Assembly: GCA_963772965.1 (NCBI GenBank)
Contig: CAVYZU010000007.1
Span: 256,145 to 320,144 of the forward strand
Direction: 5' to 3'
Source of the DNA: AP-15 sp963772965
GTDB lineage: Bacteria > Pseudomonadota > Alphaproteobacteria > ATCC43930 > CGMCC-115725
Length of the DNA: 64,000 nt
Each line of letters begins with the position of its first letter. Position 1 is the stretch's first letter. Below, piece by piece: positions 9,048 to 18,651 of the stretch. A model generated the notes under the pieces. It was given only the letters and a program-made list of their open reading frames with translations. It was not told the origin of the DNA and did not search any database. The translations under genes and the position numbers were made by a program.

Positions 9048-9322
9048 CGCGGCTTTATCTTTCCAGCTTCGGGGAGCAGACAAATCCCCTTCTGCGAATC
9101 AAGATATCGCCGTTCCGGGCACCGCTGAAGCCGAAGAGTGCGTGTCTATACTCTGCAACCGCCTGTCGAATGACGAAGCGGTAGCTTCAGACTGCGTGAC
9201 GCCGTCTGCCGCCGCTCCGGGCGGTTTGTAAAGACACGCACAGCCCTCATATCTACCGATTATCGCCGGGCGGCCGAGTGCGGTGCGGCGCTTGCCATGA
9301 TCTAAGACAGCCGAAGTGACAG

Positions 9323-10921
9323 ATGAGTATCTTGACCGACGAGATTGCGCGCCGGAGGACGTTTGCGATCATCTCGCATCCCGATGCCGGCAAGACCACC
9401 CTGACCGAGAAACTGCTGCTATTCGGTGGGGCGATCCAGCTGGCAGGTGAAGTCAAGGCGCGCGGCGACCGGCGGCGGGCGCGGTCGGATTGGATGGCGA
9501 TCGAGCGCGAGCGCGGCATTTCGGTCAGCGCCGCGGTGATGACCTTTGAGCATGACGGGGTGACGTTCAATTTGCTCGACACCCCCGGCCACCAGGATTT
9601 TAGCGAAGACACCTATCGGACACTGACCGCCGTCGACAGTGCTGTCATGGTGCTCGATGCCGCCAAGGGCATCGAGGAACAGACCCGTAAGCTTTTTGAG
9701 GTATGCCGGCTGCGCGACGTGCCGATCATCACCTTTATCAACAAGCTCGACCGCGAGAGCCGCGACCCATTTGACCTGTTGGACGAGATCGAACAGAGCC
9801 TGGTGCTCGACGTGACCCCCGCCAGCTGGCCGATCGGCATGGGTCGTGATTTTCTCGGCACTTGGGATCTGTTCAACGACGCGCTGCTATTGTTCGAACG
9901 GGGCGCCCATGACCATGTCACCGCGCCGGTCATGTGCCATGGCCTAGACGATCCCGAACTGGCGCGGCGCCTGCCGCTGACCGCCCTCGCGCAACTGCGC
10001 GAGGAGGTCGAGATGGCGCGCGGCCTGTGTCCCGAATTCGATGCCGAGGCATTCCGCGGTGGCCACCAGACGCCGGTCTATTTTGGTAGCGCGCTCAACA
10101 ATTTCGGGGTACGTGAATTATTGCAGGGGATCGAGGCGCTGGCCCCGCCGCCGCGACCGCAACCGGCGCAAGGGCCAGATGGGCCGCACCCGATCCGGCC
10201 GGAAGAACCTGAAGTCTCGGGCTTCGTCTTCAAGGTTCAAGCCAATATCGATCCGCAGCACCGCGACCGCATTGCTTTCGTGCGGCTCGCCTCGGGGCGG
10301 TTTGCCCGCGGCATGAAACTTAAGAACATCCGCACCGGGCGTGTCATGTCGGTGCAGGCACCGGTGTTTTTTATGGCGCGCGAGCGCAACCTCGCCGAAG
10401 AGGCCTGGCCGGGCGACATCATCGGCATCCCGAACCATGGCAGCCTGCGGATCGGCGATACGCTGACCGAGGGCGGCGAGATCCGCGTAACCGGCATCCC
10501 AAGCTTTGCGCCCGAAATCCTGCGAAGGGTACGGGTCGACGATCCGATGAAGTCGAAGCATCTGCGCCACGCGCTCGAACAATTGGCAGAGGAGGGAGTG
10601 ACGCGCGTGTTCAAACCGGCTTCGGGTGGCGACTGGATTATCGGGGTTGTCGGCCCGCTGCAGCTGGACGTATTGACCGCCCGTCTTGAGACCGAATACG
10701 GGCTTGCCACCCGACTCGACGGCGCTCCCTATCAGGCTGCGCGCTGGCTCGAAGCCGACGATCCGGCGGAACTCGAACGTTTTCGCGTGCGCAACCCATC
10801 GGCGAACGCCGAGGATCACGACGGCGTGCCGGTGTTTCTCGCGCGCAACGCCTGGGATCTGCGCACGACCATCGAGGAGTGGCCAAAGCTGCGCTTCAAC
10901 GAAACCCGCGAGCAGAGCTGA
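9323..10921 (+). CDS. prfC: Peptide chain release factor 3
   Basis: GTPase that recycles RF1/RF2 from the ribosome after termination. 532 residues, normal for RF3. G1 is SHPDAGKTTLTEK, the switch I region is RGISVSAAVM, G3 is DTPGHQDF and G4 is NKLDRE. The beta-barrel domain 2 holds KVQANIDPQHRDRIAFVR, and the C-terminal domain is the RF3-specific one (KPASGGDWIIGVVGPLQLDV). RF3 and not EF-G, because of the SDWMAIERERGISVS signature and length. The last 26 bp overlap the convergent acyltransferase gene, so mutual interference of the 3' ends is possible. Confidence 0.95.
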   Translation: MSILTDEIARRRTFAIISHPDAGKTTLTEKLLLFGGAIQLAGEVKARGDRRRARSDWMAIERERGISVSAAVMTFEHDGVTFNLLDTPGHQDFSEDTYRTLTAVDSAVMVLDAAKGIEEQTRKLFEVCRLRDVPIITFINKLDRESRDPFDLLDEIEQSLVLDVTPASWPIGMGRDFLGTWDLFNDALLLFERGAHDHVTAPVMCHGLDDPELARRLPLTALAQLREEVEMARGLCPEFDAEAFRGGHQTPVYFGSALNNFGVRELLQGIEALAPPPRPQPAQGPDGPHPIRPEEPEVSGFVFKVQANIDPQHRDRIAFVRLASGRFARGMKLKNIRTGRVMSVQAPVFFMARERNLAEEAWPGDIIGIPNHGSLRIGDTLTEGGEIRVTGIPSFAPEILRRVRVDDPMKSKHLRHALEQLAEEGVTRVFKPASGGDWIIGVVGPLQLDVLTARLETEYGLATRLDGAPYQAARWLEADDPAELERFRVRNPSANAEDHDGVPVFLARNAWDLRTTIEEWPKLRFNETREQS

Positions 10922-11699
10922 ACGCCGGTTCAGGCCCGTTCGCCGCGCTTGATGCGACAATTGCCGCTCCAGGTTCTGCTATGACTGGACTGGCATCTTC
11001 CTGCCAGTATTCCCATAGCAAGCTAGCTTGAGCGCGTGACCCGCGAAGAAGATCAACGAGGTGCGCGATGCAAGGCTGCCGGATACCGTGGTATTCGATA
11101 AACGGGCCTAGCCGCTCGAAACCAAGCCCGAGCCTAGCTAAGATGCGCAACAAGGATGGTTCCATTACAGCGGCGAGAACGCTGATCTGGTAATCGCGGC
11201 AGATCTTAAGCAGACCACGGAACAGGCCAAAGGTAATGTGCGGAAGGAGCCGCCTCTCTGCTGAGGTCGGGTTAGCAGGATGATGGGGGAAGCCCATATC
11301 CGCGTAGCGCCCATCGGTGTGCCGTCGGCGAAATTCCTTGGAAATGGCGAGGCGTGAGATTTCCGCCGTCTGATGGAGCGGCAGCTCGCGAAACAGGGCA
11401 ACCTCCTCTGGGCCCAGGATTCTCTGAATGGGTAGCGCCCTCCCATGACTGGGCTGCGGCAGGATCAACCGTGCCGTCCCCGCTGCAGCGCCGCTTCCGC
11501 GATGAATCAACAGGGTATGGACCGAGCGATCGTCATCATCGTCAATTTCCCGACTGTCGGGGCAACGTACCGGGTCCTCGAACGAATTCTCAAGGCAGTA
11601 AACCTGGTATCGCAGGCGATAGGCGAGCTCCAGCAGAGCCGGGGTGTTTGCGCGAACCACATCAAAGTGCTGGTGATAGGAGCCGACAAAATCAGGCAT
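10896..11699 (-). CDS. PEP-CTERM/exosortase system-associated acyltransferase (N-acyl amino acid synthase-like), copy 1
   Basis: 267 residues from the ATG at 11699. It belongs to the autoinducer-synthase/GNAT-like acyltransferase group associated with exosortase systems. The start is LAYRLRYQVYCLENSFE, followed by an acidic patch (REIDDDDDRS), the GTARLIL strand and EISRLAISKEFRRR. The C-terminal RLGLGFERLGPFIEYHGIRQP segment is also shared with the second copy at 15.7-16.5 kb. Known relatives (FeeM type) join a long acyl chain from ACP to an amino acid; here the substrate is inferred only. It is divergent from the PEP-CTERM protein gene and convergent with prfC, which it overlaps by 26 bp. 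Confidence 0.82.
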   Translation of the reverse strand: MPDFVGSYHQHFDVVRANTPALLELAYRLRYQVYCLENSFEDPVRCPDSREIDDDDDRSVHTLLIHRGSGAAAGTARLILPQPSHGRALPIQRILGPEEVALFRELPLHQTAEISRLAISKEFRRRHTDGRYADMGFPHHPANPTSAERRLLPHITFGLFRGLLKICRDYQISVLAAVMEPSLLRILARLGLGFERLGPFIEYHGIRQPCIAHLVDLLRGSRAQASLLWEYWQEDASPVIAEPGAAIVASSAANGPEPAFSSARGFR

Positions 11700-12196
11700 T
11701 GCTCGCCCTGTCGTGACAATCGGCTCGCAAGCGAGCCTTGGCCCCCATCGCGATGTTCTGCGGGTCGGGTAAAAAATTGGTTTCCAGAGCACGTCACAGC
11801 GAGTTGCTGTCCGGTACCATCGCTTTGGTCGAATTATCCCGTACCGGCTAGCGCAAGCCGATCTATAAGTACTCACGGCCTGGCCTGGTCGCGGATTGAG
11901 GCTCTAGGCCGCGCATGTTGCCTGTAAAAGATTCCGACAGGATTGATGTCCACGTCTGTTAACGCTACCTTATTGAGTGTCCACGATTTTCGAAATCTGT
12001 TCCAGGGAACGGAGACCCGAGCACAGCAAGGAGTCTGTTGGTCTTCTTTACAAGCAGTTTATCCCAACGAGCGGCTTGAGACGACTAACCAATTGTTTAC
12101 CTTGTCTTCACGGTCCTGGCATGCATCATGCACGTCAATCGCGAGCTCTACAGGATCCCAGTGCCAGCATGGCTGAAACAAGAGGAACCGAGTAAA
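11700..12196. other. Divergent intergenic region between acyltransferase copy 1 and the PEP-CTERM gene
   Basis: About 500 bp without a convincing gene, lower in GC than the surroundings. It must contain the promoters of the two divergent genes. AT-rich segments such as TTAACGCTACCTTATTGAG lie near 11958-11977, but I could not define a clear -35/-10 pair, operator or small ORF. Confidence 0.4.
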
Positions 12197-13300
12197 ATGT
12201 CGAAAATAGGCAATTGCCTGGTGGTGAGCGCAGTCAGGGCTGCATCGGTAATCGCCAGCTTGAAATCTGCAGTCGCCACCCTTGCAGGCCTCGACGACCC
12301 ACATATGCTGCGGCCTCATCACTTTCGGACCAGGCGCGAGGTGTTTAGGGTTAGAGAGTATTTGCTGGCGATCTCGAGCGGTCTCGTTGTCGCCAGCTTT
12401 TGTTACGCTAGTGCCTCGGCTGCCCCCATCGTAGTGACGTGGAACCCAAGCGCGTCGGTACCACAACTGTCGTCCACTACTGGCCCATTCTCATTCAACG
12501 TCGCCACGATCCAAGATTACTCGTCGCTCTACTTAACCCCGACGGGCGTGAACACGTTTTCGGTAACCGAGTCAGGCTTTATCCCGTTTGTCGCGTTCAA
12601 CAACGGGGCGATGACCACAACTCCTCCGGCACTTAATAATAGCAGCAATCCGAGCCCGTTTGGAATTTATGGGGCTTTCACTTCGACCTCTGCCCTAACC
12701 TGCGCCGGAGCCGGCGCGGCAAATTGTACTGGCACGATTTCATCGCTTAATCTGATGCTGGAGGGCGATCCGGGCTACAATACAGGCTTCTCGTTCAGCT
12801 CGACGACCGGCAATCCGGTAGCGACTGACGCCACCGGCAACGATTTTACGTTGGCTACCGGTGACCTAGCAAACTGCGGGGCTCCGTCACCGAACTGTCA
12901 AAATCAGGTCGGGCTGACGAACGGCGTACCCTCGGCAGCTGTTACAACGACGTTTACTCCGGTTGATCCCCTCCAGTCAGGCTTCTTTGTTTCGCCGCCA
13001 TCAACTGTCACTCTCGATTTGCTCGGCAGTTTTATCAATAGCACGTCGCAAGTGATCTGCTACGACAATGTCAGTGGTGCGGACTGCGATGGTGCAGCCT
13101 ACGGCGGCGCACTTCCAAGCGGTGCTCCGCCGGGTGCTGTTGTTCTATTTCAAATCGGCAATAGCTTAAGTGGCCTCAACCCCGGCGGCGGCAGCGTGAA
13201 TTTCATCACAGCGGCTGTTCCGGAGCCGAGTTCCATCGGTCTGTTGGGTCCTGCACTGATCGCGATCTTTGCTCTTGGCTGGCGCCGGAAAGCGGTGTGA
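12197..13300 (+). CDS. PEP-CTERM sorting-domain protein
   Basis: Exported protein of about 367 residues with a C-terminal PEP-CTERM signal: VPEPSSIGLLG, then a hydrophobic helix (PALIAIFALGW) and the basic end RRKAV. Exosortases recognise such tails and transfer the protein to the envelope or extracellular matrix. The body is Ser/Thr/Asn/Gly-rich with no catalytic motif and includes two Cys-containing stretches (TCAGAGAANC, NCGAPSPNC). The start is uncertain. An ATG at 12197 has AGAGGA 10 bp upstream, but the signal-peptide-like helix (YLLAISSGLVVASFCYASASAA) begins about 60 residues later, so a start at 12305 or later is possible. No exosortase gene is in the window. Confidence 0.85.
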   Translation: MSKIGNCLVVSAVRAASVIASLKSAVATLAGLDDPHMLRPHHFRTRREVFRVREYLLAISSGLVVASFCYASASAAPIVVTWNPSASVPQLSSTTGPFSFNVATIQDYSSLYLTPTGVNTFSVTESGFIPFVAFNNGAMTTTPPALNNSSNPSPFGIYGAFTSTSALTCAGAGAANCTGTISSLNLMLEGDPGYNTGFSFSSTTGNPVATDATGNDFTLATGDLANCGAPSPNCQNQVGLTNGVPSAAVTTTFTPVDPLQSGFFVSPPSTVTLDLLGSFINSTSQVICYDNVSGADCDGAAYGGALPSGAPPGAVVLFQIGNSLSGLNPGGGSVNFITAAVPEPSSIGLLGPALIAIFALGWRRKAV

Positions 13301-13496
13301 GGCTGCGAAAGGAGAAACAAAGAGCAAGGGAAGGGCGACGACAATTAGGGGTCGGCGGAGCGTGGTGTTCCTTACGCGTACCCAACGACCTCGGCAATCG
13401 GCAATCAGCGGTATCTAGGTGTAAGAGAGCCGTGACCAAAACCAACGACCTGATCCGGCCAACAACTCGTTGATGCTATCCGGCCAATCGATCGGT

Positions 13497-15515
13497 TCAC
13501 GAAAATGGCGGCAGGTCGTTCTCCAGTAGCTCATTTAGCGAGAGGCGCACCGAGCGGGATGTGATCCCGTGCGAGGCTGGAACGCCGACGCGCCCGCGAA
13601 AGACGATGCGGCAGTGGGTGCTATCCGCTTCGCGGTCGAGCCGCTCTGCCAACTCACCGGCCCTGTCGTTTATCCGCCGATCTTCTGTGAAAGCGACATT
13701 CTGACGGGCGTATCGGGCGAAGCAGATGGGAGCAATCGTCGGTTGCATCACTAAGCCGAGCCGTGTCGCCGTTAGCCAGAAGCGCTGGATCGCCTGGCCA
13801 ATGCTGAGCAGAAAAGGCACGCGCTGCGTCGCTTCCGGTCTTGCTACGGCAAGCACGTTGAAGTGGGCCGCTGAGAACAGGCCGGGGATCAGATCCATCT
13901 CCAAACGGGCGAGTCCCGTGCCCGTCAAACGGTTTATTGCATGCATTCGCCGCCAGTCACCCATCGCCCAGCGGGTCATCTGACGCGCCAGCGAATCGAG
14001 ACCGATCGCGGTGCCAGGGATCCCCGCCGGACTGAAGTTTCGTTCCCAGTCGATAGTGCGTCGATGGATTTCGAAGGCCTCGGGGATGCGCAAACGAATG
14101 TCGGTCGCGCATGCGTTGATCCGCGCAGAGCGCCAGCGTTCAATCCTGCTTTCATGCCATTGGATCGCGAGCCCGGCGCCGAGCGAATAACTCAATTCGC
14201 GTTTTTGCTCAGGAGTGAGGGCGATCAAGCGGTATGGCCGACGGTCCACCGAGCGTAACGGGACCAGGGCTAGTAACTCATCCGGGACGATTTGAGAGCT
14301 CGCCGGTAGATCAACAGCAATCCGGTGGACGCCATCTGCGCGACCGAGATAACGCCAGCTCATCGAGCGCTCGCAGCCAGAGGCAGCAAGCCGCAGCGTC
14401 TCCAAAAGGCAGCCGGAGGAAAGCAATGTCGGTTCGCCGTCGTCGTAGTCGTAAATATCGCCAGGGCACCGGATGTGTACGATTAGCTGTTCGCGATCGA
14501 CGATTTCGAACCGCCAAGGCTGCAGGTTGTCGCCACTCGGGGCCCAACGAGCGTAATCGAGGATCTTCTCCACGTCGGTGGCCGGCGTCGTGCAGGCCTT
14601 TTGCTCGATCGTCCGGCCCGACGGCGCTGCGGCGAATTTGCCCGCCAGAGCGATCTTCAGGCGCTGTACCGGGTTGTTGTTTCCGCCGCGTCGTTTTTTG
14701 ACGACCCAGCGCCCGCTGTACGCGTCAAAGTGATGGTAGTAGGGAACCGCTCTGATCGGGCCGCGGCGGAGCAGAATCTTGATCGCCTCTACCGAGGCTA
14801 CTGCAGCGCAGAGTTCACATCCCGCTACCGTGGAGGGGCCGCGATGGCCCTGCAGATCGACCCGGCTGGGGTCGACCAGAGACCGGCGGTGAAACGCGCT
14901 CGGCGCCATCCCCACAAGATAGCTAATATATTGCTGTTGCTCCGACAGCCCGTCCAGGCGAAACCAGTCCTCGAAGCTCATCCCGCCCGGGACGAAAATC
15001 AAAAAGGCGGTCCCCATCCCCAGCGGCGCGGCGTTGATGACCGGGACTCCGAGTTCGCGGCAGCGCGCGTTAAGTCGACGGCGAATGTCCAATACGAAGA
15101 AATCGAGACCATCAATACAGAGATCCGCTCCGGCCAGGAACTCGTCGAGATTTGCCTCGGTTAGGCCCCCCTCAAAACGCGCGATCCGTAGTTCGGGATT
15201 AATGTCCCGCGCCATTTCGGCCATCACCTCGACCTTGGGACGACCGATAGAGGCAAGTGTTGCGCCGACCTGCCGGTTGAAATTCACCAACTCGAATTTG
15301 TCACAATCTGCGATATTGAACTCGCCAATCCCGAAACGGGCCAAGGTCAACAGGTGGAACCCACCGACCCCTCCCATCCCGGCAATTGCGACGCGTTTGA
15401 ATCGCAGCGCTTGCTGTTCCCACTGCGTGAGCCAACCGAGGTTGCGGCTAAATGCCTCTTCATAGACAAATTCTAAATCTGCGCTGACAAGCCGACCCGC
15501 CTCTATAATTGTCAC
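13497..15515 (-). CDS. ThiF-type E1 adenylyltransferase-nitroreductase fusion (Rv1355c/MoeY-like architecture)
   Basis: 672 residues. The GTG start at 15515 has GGGAG just upstream. Residues about 1-290 are an E1-like/ThiF domain: nucleotide loop GMGGVGG (46-52), D70-x-D72, NFNRQ (78-82) and one CxxC (CELC, 233-236) of what is normally a pair. Residues about 314-625 are a nitroreductase-fold flavin domain starting at YARWAPSGDNLQPWRFEIVD. E1 domains adenylate a C-terminal carboxylate; nitroreductase folds bind FMN and do redox or dehydrogenation. No ubiquitin-like carrier, YcaO or precursor peptide is nearby. Placement between the PEP-CTERM gene and the second acyltransferase suggests joint tailoring of a small acyl product. 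This is inference. Confidence 0.82.
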   Translation of the reverse strand: MTIIEAGRLVSADLEFVYEEAFSRNLGWLTQWEQQALRFKRVAIAGMGGVGGFHLLTLARFGIGEFNIADCDKFELVNFNRQVGATLASIGRPKVEVMAEMARDINPELRIARFEGGLTEANLDEFLAGADLCIDGLDFFVLDIRRRLNARCRELGVPVINAAPLGMGTAFLIFVPGGMSFEDWFRLDGLSEQQQYISYLVGMAPSAFHRRSLVDPSRVDLQGHRGPSTVAGCELCAAVASVEAIKILLRRGPIRAVPYYHHFDAYSGRWVVKKRRGGNNNPVQRLKIALAGKFAAAPSGRTIEQKACTTPATDVEKILDYARWAPSGDNLQPWRFEIVDREQLIVHIRCPGDIYDYDDGEPTLLSSGCLLETLRLAASGCERSMSWRYLGRADGVHRIAVDLPASSQIVPDELLALVPLRSVDRRPYRLIALTPEQKRELSYSLGAGLAIQWHESRIERWRSARINACATDIRLRIPEAFEIHRRTIDWERNFSPAGIPGTAIGLDSLARQMTRWAMGDWRRMHAINRLTGTGLARLEMDLIPGLFSAAHFNVLAVARPEATQRVPFLLSIGQAIQRFWLTATRLGLVMQPTIAPICFARYARQNVAFTEDRRINDRAGELAERLDREADSTHCRIVFRGRVGVPASHGITSRSVRLSLNELLENDLPPFS

Positions 15516-15715
15516 GATCTCCCGGTCTCCCCAAGTTGTGAAAGCACTGGTTGCCCGTGCGAGGCACGGTGCAGCGATAGCATGCCAGTCGGCGTCCGAT
15601 GCACGATGCGATTGTACTCGTAGCGCCAGCTCCGGAGCTCAACACGGCGGCCCGAAGCTCCAACTGTCTGATCGTAAACGGCCGCGCGTTATCGGAGATC
15701 GTGCGTGGCGTTTTG

Positions 15716-16513
15716 TTAATCCGCTCCCAAGAACGCGGTTTCCAGTGTAAACCCAGCACTCGAACTGCGGGATCCGTTTACGATCTTCCCGAGTTCGGGG
15801 TGACAGTGTTTGATGCCCGCAAGCACATCAACCATCGCCGCCCAGCCGGGCTGGCGAACACCATGGTGATTTACCATCTTACCGAGCGGATGAAACACAA
15901 TTCCCAGGCGAGCTAGTAATCTTAGAAGAGCGGGCTCCATCATTCCGACGATGTGCGTGATCCCGCTGCACGCGGTCATCGTGATTACGGCTCGAACAAG
16001 CCCATAGGTCAGGAGCTGAACAACGTCAGCACGAGCGCGACCCGCTATTCCCGTACACCCAGAATGCAAATGCCAGCCGTGTTCGATCTGTCGGCGAAAC
16101 GATTTAGCGACAGCGAAGCGGGAGACTTCTGCCGTGGTCTCTTTGGGTAGGACGGTTGCGGACCGCTCGCGGGTTCCAAGGACCCCGAACACCGGCAGCT
16201 CATCACCGCCGCTGGGTAGGATCAGCCGTACCGTCCCTATCGCCGAGCCTGTCGCGCGATCGATCAGCAGCGAATGGAGCGAACGATCGTCATCGCAGTC
16301 GCGCTCGCGACCATCGGGATAGTCCGCTGCATTTTCGAACCCACGTTCTACGCAGTAAACTTGAAAGCGTAGGCGAAAGGCCTGATCGACGAGCGACCTC
16401 GAATCTGCCGGGACAACTGACAAATATCGATTGAACAGCTCCGAGGTGCTATTTTCTGTAGCCTCGAAGGGAAACAATCTACTATCTGGTTTGGCAGAAG
16501 CCGCGAACAACAT
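15716..16513 (-). CDS. PEP-CTERM/exosortase system-associated acyltransferase (N-acyl amino acid synthase-like), copy 2
   Basis: 265 residues from the ATG at 16513, which has a good AGGGAGAAAGG ribosome-binding site; an in-frame ATG 30 bp upstream is less well placed. Paralogue of the gene at 10.9 kb: AFRLRFQVYCVERGFENA, the acidic ERDCDDDRSLHSLLI, GTVRLILP, EVSRFAVAKSFRRQ and LARLGIVFHPLGKMVNHHGVRQP. The two copies are clearly divergent, suggesting different acyl or amine substrates rather than a recent duplication. It lies 200 bp upstream of the E1-nitroreductase gene in the same direction and may form an operon with it. Confidence 0.82.
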   Translation of the reverse strand: MLFAASAKPDSRLFPFEATENSTSELFNRYLSVVPADSRSLVDQAFRLRFQVYCVERGFENAADYPDGRERDCDDDRSLHSLLIDRATGSAIGTVRLILPSGGDELPVFGVLGTRERSATVLPKETTAEVSRFAVAKSFRRQIEHGWHLHSGCTGIAGRARADVVQLLTYGLVRAVITMTACSGITHIVGMMEPALLRLLARLGIVFHPLGKMVNHHGVRQPGWAAMVDVLAGIKHCHPELGKIVNGSRSSSAGFTLETAFLGAD

Positions 16514-16833
16514 TTGGCCTTTCTCCCTTGTTTTCGGAAACAACCGGACTGGACTACTCCGCTCCGCTTGGAAGGAATAGTAGTCGCAGAAATACTTAAG
16601 ATGCGAGGGAATTAATCCCTTTCTTTTATTGAGTTTTTATTACTGTCGTGAGACTGGGTTACGGAAATCAGTTTCTTACTGGGAGCACCCTTGCCAGCTA
16701 TCGTTGAGGTTGCTGTACCAGAAACTCATTTATCCGGTTCGCAAACAGTTAATACCATGTCAACCGGCAAAAGTTCCGCCCGTTAGCGGTCAATTTTGAG
16801 TCATTAAGGATAACGTGAGGGACAAAATTCACA

Positions 16834-16864
16834 GGCGCCACGAAATACGGCGCCCAGTTTTTTT
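16834..16864 (+). terminator. Orphan plus-strand terminator-like hairpin
   Basis: GGCGCC at 16834-16839 and 16849-16854 form a 6-bp stem with a 9-nt loop, followed by CAG and seven T (16858-16864). No plus-strand gene ends upstream; the genes on both sides read on the minus strand. The minus-strand reading has only a weak T tract. The roughly 490-bp AT-rich gap (16514-17029) around it has no coding gene, so either a short plus-strand RNA ends here or the hairpin serves the MFS gene ending at 17030. Confidence 0.45.
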
Positions 16865-17029
16865 ACTCAATAACCGACAATCCTTGGTGCACCCACCGTG
16901 AGAAGCCTTGCCCGGGTGTCACACGCCTCTGCCCGCCGCCGGTCGCGCGCGCAACCGGGCCCAGGCGGGGCCATTTGCCCACGCAATGAGTTGGACGAAT
17001 TGCGAGCGGGGCGCTCGCCCGGATGCTGT

Positions 17030-18445
17030 TTATGCAAGCGCCGGTGTGCGCTCGGTGACGGTTTCGAGTTGGCCCACGGTTTCGCGGCCGAACAGCAGCG
17101 GGATGAAGGCGCCGATCGTGACCAGGGCGAGGATGGTGCCGAAAAATATCACCGGCGATCCGACGTGCGGTTCCATCAAAAACGGTGCGGTCACCCCGGA
17201 GAAGATGCGACCAACCAACTCGCCAAAGATATGCCCGCGGCCGCGCAGCGCGGTCGGGAACTGCTCGGCGAGGTAGACGCGGAAGGCGGTCGCGGTGGAG
17301 AGCGTGGTGAACCCGGTCATCAACGCGCCAGTCACCATGACGATCGTTGCGTAGTGGCCCGCGCGATGCGCCATCATCATCAATAGAAGCCCGGGGATCG
17401 CGCCGAACATTGCATAGAAGATCGTCCAGCGCCGCCCGATGATTTCCATCAGAAAGCCGGTGAAGCCTTTTCCCGGGATGCTCGCGGCAAAGGCCAGCGA
17501 CGTGACGCCAAAGCTCAAACCGACCGCGGCACCCTGATCGACCAAGGCCTTTGGCAGCAGCACCGAGATCAGAAAAAACGCAGATCCGCAGAAGACGTAG
17601 CTGGAAATACCGATAGCGGTCCAGCGCAGTTGGCCGCGAGCAAACAATGCCCGGTAGGGCGGAAGCTGTTCACGCACCCCCTCGACATTGTCGCCGAGAG
17701 CTGCGGCGATGAGTTCCGGCACTCGCGCGCCGGCTCGGCGAATAATTTGGTTGACGGTGGCGACCGCATCGGCGGTCCGGCCGCGGCGCAGATACCAGCG
17801 CGGACTCTCCGGGATCAGGAAATAGATCAGCGCCGGCACAACAAAAAACGCGAGTCCGCCCGGCAATGCCATCAGCCGGAAGGCATTGGGGTTACCAGCG
17901 AATAAACCGCCGACAACCGGCAACACCGTAAACGACGCGGCGAGCGACATCTCGTAGACCGCGCCAAAGGTGCGCCGGTGCTGCGCCGGCATCAGCTCGG
18001 CGGCGATCGGGAATGGCGCTGAGACCGCAAAGCCGCCGCCAAGCCCGGTCAACAGCCGCAGCGCAATCAGCTGCTCGCCGGTTTGCACCAGCGGGATCAG
18101 CAGCGTGAAAAGGGTGATCGCGCCAACTCCGATCAGCATGATCGTCTTGCGGCTAAAATGGTCGGAGATCGTCGAGCAGATAAAGCCACCGATGCAGATC
18201 ATCAATGTTGAGGCGATGGCCAGGAAACGGACATCGCCAGGCGTCAGGTGCAAGGGCTGCTTGGCCAGCACCAGCAGCGAGCCGGTCATGACAAGGTCGT
18301 AGCCGTCAATAAAACCGACCAACCCGAGCACGCCGATCACCATCAGGTGATAGGGGCTGAAAGGGATGCTATCGAGCTTGCGCCCGAGTGTATGGCCGGC
18401 CGCATTCGCAGACCGGCTGATTGGGAGAACTTCCGCCACGGCCAC
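17030..18445 (-). CDS. MFS transporter (sugar/aromatic-acid porter type), tandem copy 1
   Basis: 471 residues, about 12 transmembrane helices. Motifs of the SP/AAHS-type major facilitators: GFIDGYDLVMTGSL in TM1, the A-loop ISDHFSRKTIMLIG, RLLTGLGGGFAVSAPFPIAAELMPAQHRR, PESPRWYLRRGR and FPTALRGRGHIFGELVGRIFSG. The substrate is likely a carboxylate or polyol, but the sequence does not decide. It is highly similar along its length to the next gene upstream (18652-20058) and shares the same direction and a C-terminal QLETVTE signature, showing a tandem duplication. Confidence 0.85.
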   Translation of the reverse strand: MAVAEVLPISRSANAAGHTLGRKLDSIPFSPYHLMVIGVLGLVGFIDGYDLVMTGSLLVLAKQPLHLTPGDVRFLAIASTLMICIGGFICSTISDHFSRKTIMLIGVGAITLFTLLIPLVQTGEQLIALRLLTGLGGGFAVSAPFPIAAELMPAQHRRTFGAVYEMSLAASFTVLPVVGGLFAGNPNAFRLMALPGGLAFFVVPALIYFLIPESPRWYLRRGRTADAVATVNQIIRRAGARVPELIAAALGDNVEGVREQLPPYRALFARGQLRWTAIGISSYVFCGSAFFLISVLLPKALVDQGAAVGLSFGVTSLAFAASIPGKGFTGFLMEIIGRRWTIFYAMFGAIPGLLLMMMAHRAGHYATIVMVTGALMTGFTTLSTATAFRVYLAEQFPTALRGRGHIFGELVGRIFSGVTAPFLMEPHVGSPVIFFGTILALVTIGAFIPLLFGRETVGQLETVTERTPALA

Positions 18446-18651
18446 CTCCCAGATTGGTCGAGCCCGGAGGCGTCACGCGGACCCGCGAGCGAGTGTGGAG
18501 CGCGCTCCTCTTATGAGGAGCGAAATCGCCGGCCTGCTATTGTCGCTGGTCGGCACCTCTCCACTCACGGCGGCCGCTTACGCCACCAGATCGACGTGTT
18601 GCTCCTGTTCCGGCGACGGTTTTTCCGTCTGCTTCTTTCGTTCCAGCGCCG

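Noticed and set aside
13497..15515. RiPP azoline dehydrogenase/cyclodehydratase system
   Set aside because: The E1 and nitroreductase folds could suggest it, but no YcaO protein or precursor peptide with a leader is seen nearby.
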